DNA from: Hydromonas sp.
GTDB taxonomy: Bacteria; Pseudomonadota; Gammaproteobacteria; Burkholderiales; Burkholderiaceae
NCBI GenBank assembly: GCA_017495165.1
Contig: JAFEII010000016.1
Coordinates: 62,001-126,000, forward strand
DNA: 64,000 nucleotides
Reading direction: 5' to 3'
The translations under genes and the position numbers were made by a program. The notes beneath the pieces are model-generated. The model saw only the letters and a list, made by a program, of their open reading frames with translations, searched no databases and was not told where the DNA came from. Position 1 is the first letter of the stretch, and every line of letters starts with the position of its first letter. Positions 1 to 7,826 of this stretch are shown here, in pieces.

Positions 1-2
1 AT

Positions 3-611
3 GTGGATGAGCGTGTGATTGTGCCGCGCAGTTTTATTGCCGAATTGATTTTGGATGAATTTTCACCATGGATTGATGTGGCACAAGTGCGCGACGTGCT
101 GGAGCTTTGCACGGGTTCGGGCTGTTTGGCGATGATGGCGGCGCATGTGTTTGAGCATGCGGTTGTCGATGCGATTGATATTGACGCCGATGCGCTGGAC
201 GTGGCGCGTCACAATGATGCGCTGTACGGTCAAGCATACGGCACGGCGGGTCGCATCAATTGGATTGAAAGCGATTTATACACGCACGCGCCGCCCAAGC
301 AATACGATGTTATTTTTTCAAACCCGCCGTACGTCAACAGCGCCAGCATGGACAAACTGCCCGATGAATACCACGCCGAGCCAGCAATTGCGCTGGCGGG
401 TGGCGCGGACGGCATGGATTTGGTGCGCACGATTGTGGCGGGCGCGGCCGCTCGTTTAAAGCCAAACGGGATTTTGGTGGTTGAGATTGGCAATGAGTAC
501 GAATTTGCCTGTGCCGCGTTTAAGCAGCATTCATTGGTGTGGCTGGACACGAGCGGCGCAGAAAATGCGGTGTTTTTACTCACTGCCAAAAATCTGCAAG
601 CGCTGGCATAA
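3..611 (+). CDS. prmB: Ribosomal protein L3 N5-glutamine methyltransferase PrmB (5' truncated by window)
   Basis: SAM-dependent methyltransferase that modifies a glutamine side chain of ribosomal protein L3. The visible 202 residues begin inside the protein with VDERVIVPRS, the conserved block just before the Rossmann-like domain in PrmB. The SAM-binding segment LELCTGSGCLAM (about residues 34-45) and the catalytic NPPY motif (in IFSNPPYVN, about residue 108) are intact. Complete PrmB proteins are about 300 residues, so roughly the first 100 lie outside the window. HemK/PrmC is the close relative; the VDERVIVPRS block favours PrmB. The next gene starts 63 bases downstream on the same strand. 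Confidence 0.85.
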   Translation: MDERVIVPRSFIAELILDEFSPWIDVAQVRDVLELCTGSGCLAMMAAHVFEHAVVDAIDIDADALDVARHNDALYGQAYGTAGRINWIESDLYTHAPPKQYDVIFSNPPYVNSASMDKLPDEYHAEPAIALAGGADGMDLVRTIVAGAAARLKPNGILVVEIGNEYEFACAAFKQHSLVWLDTSGAENAVFLLTAKNLQALA

Positions 612-674
612 ATGCCCACACAAGGCAATCACATGCCGCATTGAACTTTTACCCATACACAAAAGGACTTAAAC

Positions 675-1001
675 ATGAGCAGCCACTACAAACACCACAT
701 CTTTTTTTGCATGAACGAGCGCGCCAGCGACGACCCGCGTGGCGATTGCGCCCGTTTGGGCGCATTAAACGCGCAAGACTACGTCAAAGGCCGCGCCCAT
801 GAAATGGGCTTGCTGGGCGCAGGCGGCGTGCGCGTCAATAAAGCAGGCTGCCTTGACCGCTGCGAAAAAGGCCCTGTGTGCGTGGTCTACCCAGACAACG
901 TGTGGTATCAATACGTTGACCAAGCCGATTTGGACGAAATTGTCACCGAACATTTACAAAACAGCCGCGTGGTCACGCGTTTATTGGTGGACAAAGCATG
1001 A
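675..1001 (+). CDS. Thioredoxin-like [2Fe-2S] ferredoxin
   Basis: Small (108 aa) soluble electron carrier of the thioredoxin-fold [2Fe-2S] ferredoxin family. The four expected cluster ligands are visible as C12, C25, C59 and C63, matching the C-x12-C-x33-C-x3-C spacing of the family; C69 is extra. The start is supported by an AAGGA Shine-Dalgarno sequence ahead of the ATG. It overlaps the next gene by four bases (ATGA), so it is translationally coupled to the small alpha/beta hydrolase, a pairing I recall from other betaproteobacteria. The redox partner cannot be deduced from the sequence. Confidence 0.85.
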   Translation: MSSHYKHHIFFCMNERASDDPRGDCARLGALNAQDYVKGRAHEMGLLGAGGVRVNKAGCLDRCEKGPVCVVYPDNVWYQYVDQADLDEIVTEHLQNSRVVTRLLVDKA

Positions 1002-1618
1002 ACGCAGCGGCCAAAAAACAACTGATTGCTGGCCTGATTGGCAACATCGAATTGGCGACAGATGCGCCAGAACACGCGCCAATCGGCGTGGCGCTGGTCG
1101 CACACCCGCACCCACTATACGGCGGCACAATGGACAACAAAGTCGCGCAAACATTGGCGCGGGTCATGGTGGAACTCGGCTATGTTGCGGTGCGCCCCAA
1201 TTTTCGCGGCGTGGGGCAAACCGCCGGCGAACACGACCATGGCGTGGCCGAAACCCAAGACATGCTGCACGTGATTGACTGGATGCGCACCCAATGGCCG
1301 GCCGATTTGCCGCTGGTTCTGGCGGGTTTTTCATTTGGCTCATTTGTACAAAGCCATGTGGCCGCTGCACTCACGCTGCGCAACCAGCCCGTCAAACGCA
1401 TGATTATGGTTGGCACTGCCGCAGGCAAATGGGACGTGGCCGCCGTGCCCAGCGACACCATTGTGATTCACGGCGAACTTGACGACACCATTCCACTGCA
1501 CGACGTTCTGCGCTGGGCAGAACCGCTTGAACTGCCGGTTACCGTGGTCGCAGGCGCAGATCATTTTTTCCATCGACGGCTGATTTTGCTCAAAAACATC
1601 ATTCATCAACAATGGTAA
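998..1618 (+). CDS. Small alpha/beta hydrolase
   Basis: A 206-aa cytosolic alpha/beta-hydrolase-fold protein without signal peptide. It shows the AHPHPLYGGTMDNKV segment typical of the small family annotated only as alpha/beta hydrolase, the nucleophile elbow GFSFGS (serine nucleophile, about residue 113), a later Asp in GELDD and a His in GADHFFH that complete a plausible Ser-Asp-His triad. Substrate unknown; an esterase role is the default guess. It starts inside the ferredoxin stop codon (ATGA), so the two form one transcription unit. Confidence 0.75.
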   Translation: MNAAAKKQLIAGLIGNIELATDAPEHAPIGVALVAHPHPLYGGTMDNKVAQTLARVMVELGYVAVRPNFRGVGQTAGEHDHGVAETQDMLHVIDWMRTQWPADLPLVLAGFSFGSFVQSHVAAALTLRNQPVKRMIMVGTAAGKWDVAAVPSDTIVIHGELDDTIPLHDVLRWAEPLELPVTVVAGADHFFHRRLILLKNIIHQQW

Positions 1619-1660
1619 AACCTGCATCATCCTATTAAAAAAATATCGCGATTTATGCAC

Positions 1661-1687
1661 CTTTTACAACGAAAGTGGTATATTCGC
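1661..1687 (+). promoter_or_regulatory. Possible extended -10 promoter upstream of dksA
   Basis: The 130-base gap between the hydrolase and dksA contains TGGTATATT, an extended -10 like element (TG-N-TATATT, about 1676-1684), with no convincing -35 at normal distance. It is the best promoter candidate for dksA in the gap, but is weak evidence on its own. Confidence 0.3.
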
Positions 1688-1751
1688 GTTTTCCAAAAAT
1701 GCCCTGTAAAAAGGGGTAAACACAAAGCAATAACCAACCAGTGGAGTCACT

Positions 1752-2177
1752 ATGCCTCAAATAAACAAAGACTTAATCTCAGAAGCCAAACTGTTAAAAA
1801 TGTCAGCCAAAGACTACATGAACGACGAGCAACTGGCCTTTTTTAAACACCGCTTATTCACCATGCAAGCCGAACTATTGCAAAACGCGGACGACACCAC
1901 CGAACACCTGCGCGAACACGAAGTTGTCCCCGACCCAGCCGACCGCGCCACGATTGAAGAAGAACACGCATTAGAGTTGCGCACCCGCGACCGCGAACGC
2001 AAACTGCTCAAAAAAATCGGCCAAGCGATTGAACGAATCGACAGCGGCGATTACGGCTGGTGCGAAGAGACAGGCGAACCGATTGGCGTGGGACGCTTAT
2101 TGGCACGCCCAACCGCGACATTGTCGTTAGAAGCGCAAGAGCGCCGTGAAAAGGTGCAGAAGATGTATGGGGATTGA
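1752..2177 (+). CDS. dksA: RNA polymerase-binding transcription factor DksA (one-cysteine type)
   Basis: DksA binds the secondary channel of RNA polymerase and, with ppGpp, resets promoter kinetics (rRNA down, amino-acid biosynthesis up). The 141-aa protein has the coiled-coil hairpin with the tip motif DPADRA (residues 61-66, the DxxDxA motif needed for activity) and the C-terminal globular domain. The four-cysteine zinc site of E. coli DksA is reduced to C104-E-E-T107 and S125-L-E-A128, the CxxT/SxxA pattern known from zinc-independent DksA proteins. Conserved LLARPTATLSLEAQERRE follows. An in-frame upstream extension is possible, but the ATG at 1752 gives normal length. Confidence 0.9.
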   Translation: MPQINKDLISEAKLLKMSAKDYMNDEQLAFFKHRLFTMQAELLQNADDTTEHLREHEVVPDPADRATIEEEHALELRTRDRERKLLKKIGQAIERIDSGDYGWCEETGEPIGVGRLLARPTATLSLEAQERREKVQKMYGD

Positions 2178-2340
2178 CATTGGTTCAGGCTTCATTTCAA
2201 ATGCCACTATTAAACAACCAATTATCCACATAAAACTATTGGAAGCCACTTGTTGTGGTCAGAGCGTAGAACCAGATTTGGCGGATGGGGTGCACGGATA
2301 GGCGATATTCGCAAACACTACCAACATAGGGGCAGCGATC
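2178..2340 (+). other. Intergenic region dksA to lipoprotein pair
   Basis: No gene is recognised. A frame open from 2214 runs into the first lipoprotein gene and ends at a TAA near 2354, with no start codon; its end has an Arg/Gly-rich composition (RTRFGGWGARIGDIRK) that could be the tail of a decayed gene. A perfect TTATCCACA nonamer occurs at 2222-2230 but stands alone. A GGGGCAG sequence 6-12 bases before the ATG at 2341 may serve as ribosome binding site. Confidence 0.3.
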
Positions 2341-2946
2341 ATGAATCGGATTAAGTTTAAAAGTTGTTTAAATTATAAAATTTGGGCGTTACTTGTCGGT
2401 CTGGGACTGACCTCCTGCACCAACCAGCAAGACCCATATTTCTTTTTACAGCCACAGCTGCCAATTATCCAGCCGTTTGATTTAAGTCAAGCAGGTCAAA
2501 AAGTTGCTTTGGACTTTTGGGTCTTGCCGCCAAAGAAAAACCCCCGAAACCCAATCAACTATGGGGTGACGTTTAATCACATCTCCGAAGATTACGACAC
2601 ACCACGCAAGTTTGATTTATTGGACATACCCGTCAAGGCGCAATTATATTTAGTTCAAGGGCAAAATTTAAAGCCCGTGATGTTTGTTGGCGTTGCCAAA
2701 CCTACGCGCGGCTATAGCCAGCCAGACACGTCTTTCACTCAAGGCTCAGGTGTCGTTTTCCCTTCTACTCATAGCAGTGCCAGCAGTAAATTCGGAGACG
2801 GCGTTGAATTCGAATATAGCTTCCTTCACTTCCGACCCACAGAGTACGGCCAATACCGCGTGATTTTAGAGACTCAGCAGGACAACCCAACGATTCGCAA
2901 CGAGGACTTCAAACTCCGCGTGGATGCCATATATTTTGGCAAATAA
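2341..2946 (+). CDS. Lipoprotein, tandem copy 1 (candidate periplasmic immunity protein, DUF5625-like)
   Basis: A 201-aa predicted lipoprotein. The N-terminus is a lipoprotein signal peptide (basic NRIKFK, hydrophobic WALLVGLGL, lipobox LTSC with the lipidated Cys at residue 26). The mature part is a beta-rich domain with the block LSQAGQKVALDFWV and a C-terminal strand LRVDAIYFGK; by memory this resembles the DUF5625-type lipoproteins, but no search was run. The next gene, 24 bases on, is an almost identical copy (20 of 201 residues differ by eye). The third gene in the row encodes a His/Cys candidate cell-wall-active enzyme. Inference: a membrane-anchored periplasmic protein neutralising that enzyme. 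A purely structural or adhesive lipoprotein is the alternative. Confidence 0.7.
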   Translation: MNRIKFKSCLNYKIWALLVGLGLTSCTNQQDPYFFLQPQLPIIQPFDLSQAGQKVALDFWVLPPKKNPRNPINYGVTFNHISEDYDTPRKFDLLDIPVKAQLYLVQGQNLKPVMFVGVAKPTRGYSQPDTSFTQGSGVVFPSTHSSASSKFGDGVEFEYSFLHFRPTEYGQYRVILETQQDNPTIRNEDFKLRVDAIYFGK

Positions 2947-2970
2947 TCAATTGCTATAGGAGCAGTTATC

Positions 2971-3576
2971 ATGAGTCGGATTAAGTTCAAAGGCTTTTTA
3001 GATTGTAAAGTTTGGGCGTTAGTGGTCGGTCTGGGACTGACCTCCTGCACCAACCAGCAAGACCCATATTTCTTTTTACAGCCACAGCTGCCAATTATCC
3101 AGCCGTTTGATTTAAGTCAAGCAGGTCAAAAAGTTGCTTTGGACTTTTGGGTCTTGCCGCCAAAGAAAAACCCCCGAAACCCAATCAACTATGGCGTGAC
3201 GTTTAATCACATCTCCGAAGATTACGACACAGAACGCAAGTTTGATTTATTGGATATACCCGTCAAGGCGCAATTGTATTTAGTTCAAGGGCAAAATTTA
3301 AAGCCCGTGATGTTTGTTGGCGTTGCCAAACCTACGCGCGGCCATAGTCAGCCAGACACGTCTTTTACTCAAGGCTCAGGCATCGTTTTCCCTTCTAGTC
3401 ATAGCGGTGCCAGAAGTGAGCTCGGAGACGGCCTTGAAACCGAGTATAGCTTCCTTCACTTCCGACCCACAGAGTATGGCCAATACCGCATGATTTTAGA
3501 AACCCAGCAGAACAACCCAACGATTCGCAACGAGGACTTCAAACTCCGCGTGGACACCATATATTTTGGCAAATAA
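2971..3576 (+). CDS. Lipoprotein, tandem copy 2 (candidate periplasmic immunity protein, DUF5625-like)
   Basis: Second copy of the 201-aa lipoprotein, offset by exactly 630 bases. Lipobox LTSC and residues 19-86 are identical to copy 1. Differences lie in the signal peptide (residues 2-18, seven changes), at residue 87 (Pro to Glu), and in a surface-like segment near residues 124-156 (FPSSHSGARSELGDGLETE here against FPSTHSSASSKFGDGVEFE in copy 1). The repeat includes the intergenic ATAGGAGCA ribosome binding site, which also precedes the third gene, so the duplication unit is gene plus spacer. Retention of two intact copies with change focused in one loop would fit immunity proteins of different specificity; it could equally be a recent, unselected duplication. 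Confidence 0.7.
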   Translation: MSRIKFKGFLDCKVWALVVGLGLTSCTNQQDPYFFLQPQLPIIQPFDLSQAGQKVALDFWVLPPKKNPRNPINYGVTFNHISEDYDTERKFDLLDIPVKAQLYLVQGQNLKPVMFVGVAKPTRGHSQPDTSFTQGSGIVFPSSHSGARSELGDGLETEYSFLHFRPTEYGQYRMILETQQNNPTIRNEDFKLRVDTIYFGK

Positions 3577-3599
3577 TCAATTGTTATAGGAGCATTATC

Positions 3600-4535
3600 A
3601 TGGCAGAACCACGCTACACCGTCACCGTTTATGTCGCAGCACCAGGCACACCATTATTAAACTCAGGGGGTACTTCCGCCGCTGGCCATCTTTACTACGT
3701 CACCAGCAACGGACAAAGCACTGACAGCTATGGCTTTGCGCCCAAAGAGCATGGTGCCTCATCAGGGCCGGGAAAGCGCTTTGATGGAGATAATAAGGAT
3801 TACCAAAACCCCCTCTATGCTCGGACAATGGAAATCAGCGCAGACCAGTACAATAAGCTCAATAGCTTCGGAAAGGAGCCCGACAAACTTGGATTTGATA
3901 TGAAATATGACGGCTTAAGCAATAGCTGTATTGACTATACATGGGCAGCATTGAACCAAGCAGGAATTCACTCTAGCAACGCGAAAGGCAAGGAGAACGT
4001 TACTTTTGAAGGTGCCATCAAACCTGCTTCGAATGTATCGGACATCAAGTCAATCCATGCGCCGTATCCAAACAGCGAGCTCAATAAAGAAGTCAACAAC
4101 CCAATGCCAAAGCGAACCATGCTGCAATGGCTGGTAACTGAAAACGAAGCGCCCAACATAAACCAGCTGTCTCCAGCCTGCCAAGCACACTTCGACAACT
4201 GCGAAGCCAAAACCCGTGAGTTATATGCGAGTAACGGCTTTGACTACGACAAACAAAATGGTGAAACCTGCACGTTGGGCGTTGCGAAACTGGCTGCAGA
4301 TAAAAAAATTATGCCAATTGAGTTCATTGGCTCGAACGATGGCACGATTAGCATCGGCAATCGCGCTGCAAATGGCGTGCCCAATTATGCCAGTGCCCCG
4401 AGCCCACAAATCATGAGCACCAGCCGTGAAGAAGCCGTTACCAGTACCCTCGCTGCGGTTGCGCCTGCGCAAACCGTCGCGGTGGCTGAACTGACACAAA
4501 ACTTAAACCAAAACAAAGGCCGCAGCATCGGTTGA
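3600..4535 (+). CDS. Putative papain-like (NlpC/P60-type) amidase or peptidase, candidate interbacterial effector
   Basis: A 311-aa protein with no signal peptide and no membrane segment. The N-terminal 190 residues look like a permuted papain-like domain: AGHLYY (H30), SYGFAPKEHG (residues 43-52) and NSCIDYTW with a likely nucleophile C110 followed by D112. I recall this combination (GHxYY, SYGFAP.EHG, NSCIDFTW) from N-terminal domains of large secreted or cell-wall-active proteins, but cannot give a family number. Residues 190-311 are low-complexity (Ala/Val/Gln-rich, ending QNLNQNKGRSIG) and could be a secretion or trafficking tail. It lies 23 bases after two duplicated lipoproteins. Inference: a peptidoglycan-targeting toxin with lipoprotein immunity; no secretion genes are in the window. 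Confidence 0.6.
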   Translation: MAEPRYTVTVYVAAPGTPLLNSGGTSAAGHLYYVTSNGQSTDSYGFAPKEHGASSGPGKRFDGDNKDYQNPLYARTMEISADQYNKLNSFGKEPDKLGFDMKYDGLSNSCIDYTWAALNQAGIHSSNAKGKENVTFEGAIKPASNVSDIKSIHAPYPNSELNKEVNNPMPKRTMLQWLVTENEAPNINQLSPACQAHFDNCEAKTRELYASNGFDYDKQNGETCTLGVAKLAADKKIMPIEFIGSNDGTISIGNRAANGVPNYASAPSPQIMSTSREEAVTSTLAAVAPAQTVAVAELTQNLNQNKGRSIG

Positions 4536-4559
4536 CTGGCTTTAAAATTGCGTCCCCCA

Positions 4560-4586
4560 AACCACGCCTTGCGGCGTGGTTTTTTA
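4560..4586 (+). terminator. Rho-independent terminator after the putative effector
   Basis: Perfect stem ACCACGCC / GGCGTGGT with TTGC loop (4561-4580) followed by a run of T, 25 bases after the stop codon. It closes the lipoprotein-effector unit. Confidence 0.85.
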
Positions 4587-4652
4587 TTGGGCGCGTGGCG
4601 ACCTGTCTCGAATGACATTGCCAACACCATGGTCATCGGTAAAGCCGCGTAG

Positions 4653-4732
4653 CTCCGATTAGCGCAGCGTAATCGGAGGTTTTCATGCTGCAAGTATCGT
4701 CCATGCGTGCGATTACGCTGCGCTAATCGCAC
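4653..4732. repeat. REP-like doublet of two inverted hairpins
   Basis: Two hairpins with nine-base arms: CTCCGATTA / TAATCGGAG (4653-4661, 4670-4678) and GTGCGATTA / TAATCGCAC (4707-4715, 4724-4732). The eight-base loops GCGCAGCG and CGCTGCGC are reverse complements, so the two units are inverted copies of one palindromic element 28 bases apart. This is the architecture of REP/BIME sequences mobilised by RAYT transposases. No other copy was noticed in the window. Confidence 0.7.
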
Positions 4733-4740
4733 CTACGTGC

Positions 4741-4953
4741 TGATTTTGCGAATCGCAAAAAAATAGTTGCCTAAACAGGGATGGAAAAGATATTCCGACA
4801 TTGGAGGTTTCATCTGATGATGCACACTTCGTCAATGTCGAAATAGACGCCAACAATCATGATGCTTACTTGCGTTTTTCTTCTAGGTTGGGCAATGTAT
4901 GATTTTTCACGCTCGTTATTGCATGAGCGTGAATTAAACTACGATTATAAAAA
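4741..4953. other. Intergenic region downstream of hslU
   Basis: No gene seen. A nine-base inverted repeat TTCACGCTC / GAGCGTGAA (4906-4914, 4925-4933) lies 21 bases past the hslU stop codon and may form an RNA hairpin at the end of the hslVU transcript, but no U-run follows it on the minus strand, so it is not a classic terminator. Confidence 0.35.
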
Positions 4954-6297
4954 TTACAAAATATACTGCGACAAGTTCTCATCCTTAACCAAACCTGCCA
5001 ACCGCTCATCCACAAATGCGCGGTCAACGGTCACGGTTTTGCCCTCAAACTCATGCGCCTTATACGACACATCCTCAAGCAACTTCTCCATCACCGTGTG
5101 CAAGCGGCGCGCCCCGATATTTTCCGTGTTGCTGTTCACATCGCACGCCAGTTGCGCCAAACGCTGCACGCCTTCATCGGTAAAATCAACCGTCACATGC
5201 TCCGTTGCCAAAAGCGCTTGATATTGCTTGGTCAAACACGCATCCGTGCCCGTTAAAATCTCGCAAAAATCTTGTTCAGACAATGAGTTGAGCTCCACCC
5301 GAATCGGAAACCGCCCTTGTAATTCAGGAATCAAATCGCTGGGCTTGCTCAAATGAAACGCGCCCGAGGCAATAAACAAAATATGATCCGTGCGAATCAT
5401 GCCGTATTTGGTCGTCACGCTCGTGCCCTCCACCAACGGCAACAAATCGCGCTGCACGCCTTGACGCGACACTTCACCCGAGCCGCTGCTGTTTCGCCCA
5501 GAGATTTTGTCAAACTCATCAATAAACACAATCCCGTTTTGCTCCACCGCTTCCACCGCTTGGGCGCGCACCTCGTCCTCATTGACCATTTTGATGGCTT
5601 CCTCATCCACCAAAAGCTTGAGCGCATCTTTAATCAACATTTTCTTTGTAACTTTTTGCCCCTGCCCAAGATTGGCAAACATGCCGCGCAACTGATCCGC
5701 CATTTCCTCCATACCCGGTGGGCTCATCACATCAAACTGCGCCGAACCGCCCGCCACGTCGATTTCAATTTCTTTATCGTCCAGCTCGCCTTCGCGCAGT
5801 TTTTTGCGAAACTTCTGGCGCGCCGCTGATTCTGCATCGGCCCGCGAATACTCGCCCGTACCCGCATCGCGGTGCGGCGGCAACAACACGTCCAAAATTC
5901 GGTCTTCCGCCGCATCTTCCGCACGGGTTTTCATCAGTTTGGCCGCCGCGCTGCGCGCATTTTTAACCGCCACCTCAACCAAATCTTTGACAATCGACTC
6001 CACATCTTTGCCCACATAACCCACCTCAGTGAACTTGGTCGCCTCAACCTTGATAAACGGCGCGCCCGCCAACCGCGCCAAGCGACGGGCGATTTCGGTT
6101 TTACCCACGCCCGTTGGCCCCATCAATAAAATATTTTTGGGCGTCACCTCCATGCGCATCTGCTCATTGAGCTGGCTGCGCCGCCAGCGATTGCGCATGG
6201 CAAGCGCCACGGATTTTTTGGCGTTTTGTTGCCCCACAATGTGCTTGTCCAGCTCAGAGACGATTTCTTGCGGCGTCATATTAAAAACAGTGTTCAT
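4954..6297 (-). CDS. hslU: ATP-dependent protease ATPase subunit HslU
   Basis: AAA+ unfoldase that feeds proteins into the HslV peptidase (ClpYQ complex) in the cytosol. The 447-aa length is normal. Walker A is GPTGVGKTE (about residues 56-64), Walker B VFIDEFDK (about residues 256-263), and the C-terminus ends LSQYIL, close to the conserved tail that inserts into HslV. The intermediate I-domain lies between the Walker motifs. It follows hslV on the minus strand with 79 bases between them, the usual hslVU operon. No clear heat-shock promoter was recognised. Confidence 0.97.
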   Translation of the reverse strand: MNTVFNMTPQEIVSELDKHIVGQQNAKKSVALAMRNRWRRSQLNEQMRMEVTPKNILLMGPTGVGKTEIARRLARLAGAPFIKVEATKFTEVGYVGKDVESIVKDLVEVAVKNARSAAAKLMKTRAEDAAEDRILDVLLPPHRDAGTGEYSRADAESAARQKFRKKLREGELDDKEIEIDVAGGSAQFDVMSPPGMEEMADQLRGMFANLGQGQKVTKKMLIKDALKLLVDEEAIKMVNEDEVRAQAVEAVEQNGIVFIDEFDKISGRNSSGSGEVSRQGVQRDLLPLVEGTSVTTKYGMIRTDHILFIASGAFHLSKPSDLIPELQGRFPIRVELNSLSEQDFCEILTGTDACLTKQYQALLATEHVTVDFTDEGVQRLAQLACDVNSNTENIGARRLHTVMEKLLEDVSYKAHEFEGKTVTVDRAFVDERLAGLVKDENLSQYIL

Positions 6298-6376
6298 GTG
6301 ATTCCTTTAAAAAATAAGGGTTTGCAGTCGGTTTTCAGCAAAAAATTTAGCCAAAATTGAGTCAACCTGTCGCGAA

Positions 6377-6910
6377 TTAAAGCGTTTCAATCGTGTGATT
6401 TTGATTGGTATAAATGCAAATACTGCCCGCAATCTCCAACGACTTTTTCACAATCTGCTCAGGCGCCAACTCCGTATTGTGCAACAACGCCATCGCCGCC
6501 GACTGCGCAAACGCGCCGCCCGAACCAATCGCAATCAAGCCATCCTCAGGTTCGAGCACATCGCCATTGCCCGTAATAATCAACGACGCGCTGTGATCCG
6601 CCACCGCCAACATCGCCTCCAAACGGCGCAACACCCGATCCGTGCGCCAATCCTTGGTCAAATCAATCGCCGCGCGCACCAAATGCCCATTGTGCTTCTC
6701 CAGCTTCTCCTCAAACCGCTCAAACAACGTAAACGCATCCGCCGTCGCCCCCGCAAACCCAGCCAAAACCTGACCGTTATACAACTTGCGCACCTTACGC
6801 GCCGTGCCTTTCACAATCGTATTGCCCAACGTAACCTGCCCATCGCCGCCAATACTGACCTGATTGCCGCGCCGAACCGAAATAATGGTGGTGCCGTGAT
6901 ATTGTTCCAT
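6377..6910 (-). CDS. hslV: ATP-dependent protease peptidase subunit HslV
   Basis: Proteasome-type N-terminal threonine peptidase of the HslUV complex. The short propeptide MEQYHG precedes the catalytic Thr (T7 in TTIISVRR). Further conserved blocks are the [11 protein letters not shown] segment, [15 protein letters not shown] and [15 protein letters not shown]. At 177 aa the length is typical. It is the first gene of the operon with hslU. Confidence 0.97.
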   Translation of the reverse strand: MEQYHGTTIISVRRGNQVSIGGDGQVTLGNTIVKGTARKVRKLYNGQVLAGFAGATADAFTLFERFEEKLEKHNGHLVRAAIDLTKDWRTDRVLRRLEAMLAVADHSASLIITGNGDVLEPEDGLIAIGSGGAFAQSAAMALLHNTELAPEQIVKKSLEIAGSICIYTNQNHTIETL

Positions 6911-7045
6911 AAGAGCCTTCTAAATAACGCGGCGCAATGCCGTGATTGGTTGAAATGTACCGTTCATGTTGTGTCGAAAAAACAAAAAACAAGGTGCGAT
7001 TGACGCAACCAACACCCTCAAGCCGAGTAAAGCATCACAACCTAA

Positions 7046-7255
7046 GCAGACAAAGCCAACGCCGCTTACGCCAACAGCGCGTATCCAAGCAAAAAGCATG
7101 CGCAATGGCTTGCCGAGCGCGGCATCGAAGGCCGAATGATTGCCCGCGCCTATCGCAACAAACCACTCACCGATGTGCAAAAAGCGCAATGCGATGCGGG
7201 TTGGCTTGATGTGCGTTGGTTACAACATGAAGCGCGGTTTAAGTTTGTTGCGTGA
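7046..7255 (+). pseudogene. IS5-family transposase remnant (3' fragment)
   Basis: Reading from 7046 to the TGA at 7253-7255 gives a transposase-like tail: DKANAAYAN followed by LAERGIEGRMIARAYRNKPL, which matches the DKAYxSxxN ... GI..R...RNKPLT block of IS5-type DDE transposases, including the region around the catalytic Glu. It ends in a short shortened version of the usual basic C-terminus (EARFKFVA). There is no start codon, an upstream in-frame stop at 7043, and about three quarters of the protein are absent. Terminal inverted repeats were not identified. Confidence 0.55.
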
Positions 7256-7435
7256 ATCTGTGACATTTCATCCGCTACAGGCGGATGAAATGCCTGTAAA
7301 ACGGGCATTTTTAGCCGTGAAACGAGGGCTCTTGCTTGGATTTTGAGACGTTTGAGCAAAAAACTTTTTTAGATGTGGTTTTTGTATTTCAGCCTAGCTT
7401 ATTCGGGCTGTGCAAAGGTCTCACGGATACGTTTC

Positions 7436-7469
7436 GCCCCAAAATTCACACAGAATTTTTGGGCTTTTT
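7436..7469 (+). terminator. Terminator-like hairpin in the hslV-efflux gap
   Basis: A 12-base stem with one mismatch (GCCCCAAAATTC / GAATTTTTGGGC, loop ACACA) followed by five T. It has no obvious upstream gene, so it may end a transcript of the decayed IS or a small RNA, or be incidental. Confidence 0.4.
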
Positions 7470-7605
7470 GATACAAGCGACATCTTATTTGAGCGGTTTT
7501 CCCTTCGCGCAACATCAGTCAACGGGGTTCAGACAGCGCGAGGTTTTGCTCAGATTCTATGTACAGCAGGCCGTCTCATGTTGTTAAGTCACAAGGCCAA
7601 TGCTT

Positions 7606-7633
7606 TTGTAATCACTGTTTAATCGTGTAGAAT
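7606..7633 (+). promoter_or_regulatory. Possible promoter of the outer-membrane factor operon
   Basis: TTGTAA (7606-7611) and TAGAAT (7628-7633) are separated by 16 bases. It would give a leader of about 300 bases before the lipoprotein start at 7946. A second AT-rich candidate region with TTAATATATTAC lies around 7788. Confidence 0.35.
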
Positions 7634-7826
7634 GCCGTTTTTCTGCCATCGTTACAAAACAGCCATAAACGCATTTTTAGAAAGCTTATGCAATCTCGCT
7701 AAATTTTAGGCTGATTCTGCAAAAACCTCTAACAGTAGGGAAATATAAAGAACTTTTGCGGATATTTGGTTGGGATTTTTTGGTATCATGTTAATATATT
7801 ACTATGTTTATATACATTACCCCACG

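Larger units (their letters stand above)
2341..3600 (+). repeat. 630-bp tandem direct duplication
   Basis: Bases 2341-2970 and 2971-3600 are the same unit repeated head to tail, with long stretches identical (for example the part encoding residues 19-86). The unit carries one lipoprotein gene and the short spacer with the ribosome binding site of the next gene. One base is missing in the second spacer (GGAGCATTATC against GGAGCAGTTATC). Confidence 0.9.
6911..7605. other. Intergenic region between hslV and the efflux operon
   Basis: The gap holds the IS5-type remnant, two hairpins listed separately and no intact gene. A 12-base perfect inverted repeat CATTTCATCCGC / GCGGATGAAATG (7264-7275, 7281-7292) is followed by ATGCC / GGCAT and five T (about 7290-7312), which could form mutually exclusive hairpins. 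The frame open from 7336 to 7587 has no ribosome binding site and no recognisable motif, so I do not call it a gene. Confidence 0.4.

Noticed and set aside
2222-2230. Perfect DnaA box TTATCCACA between dksA and the lipoproteins
   Set aside because: A single nonamer is expected about once in two windows of this size by chance; no second box or AT-rich element is near.
4859-5221. 120-codon plus-strand frame
   Set aside because: Mostly antisense to hslU, with the composition of a shadow frame.
7336-7587. Open frame of 83 codons in the hslV-efflux gap
   Set aside because: It spans a terminator-like hairpin, lacks a ribosome binding site and shows no family motif.
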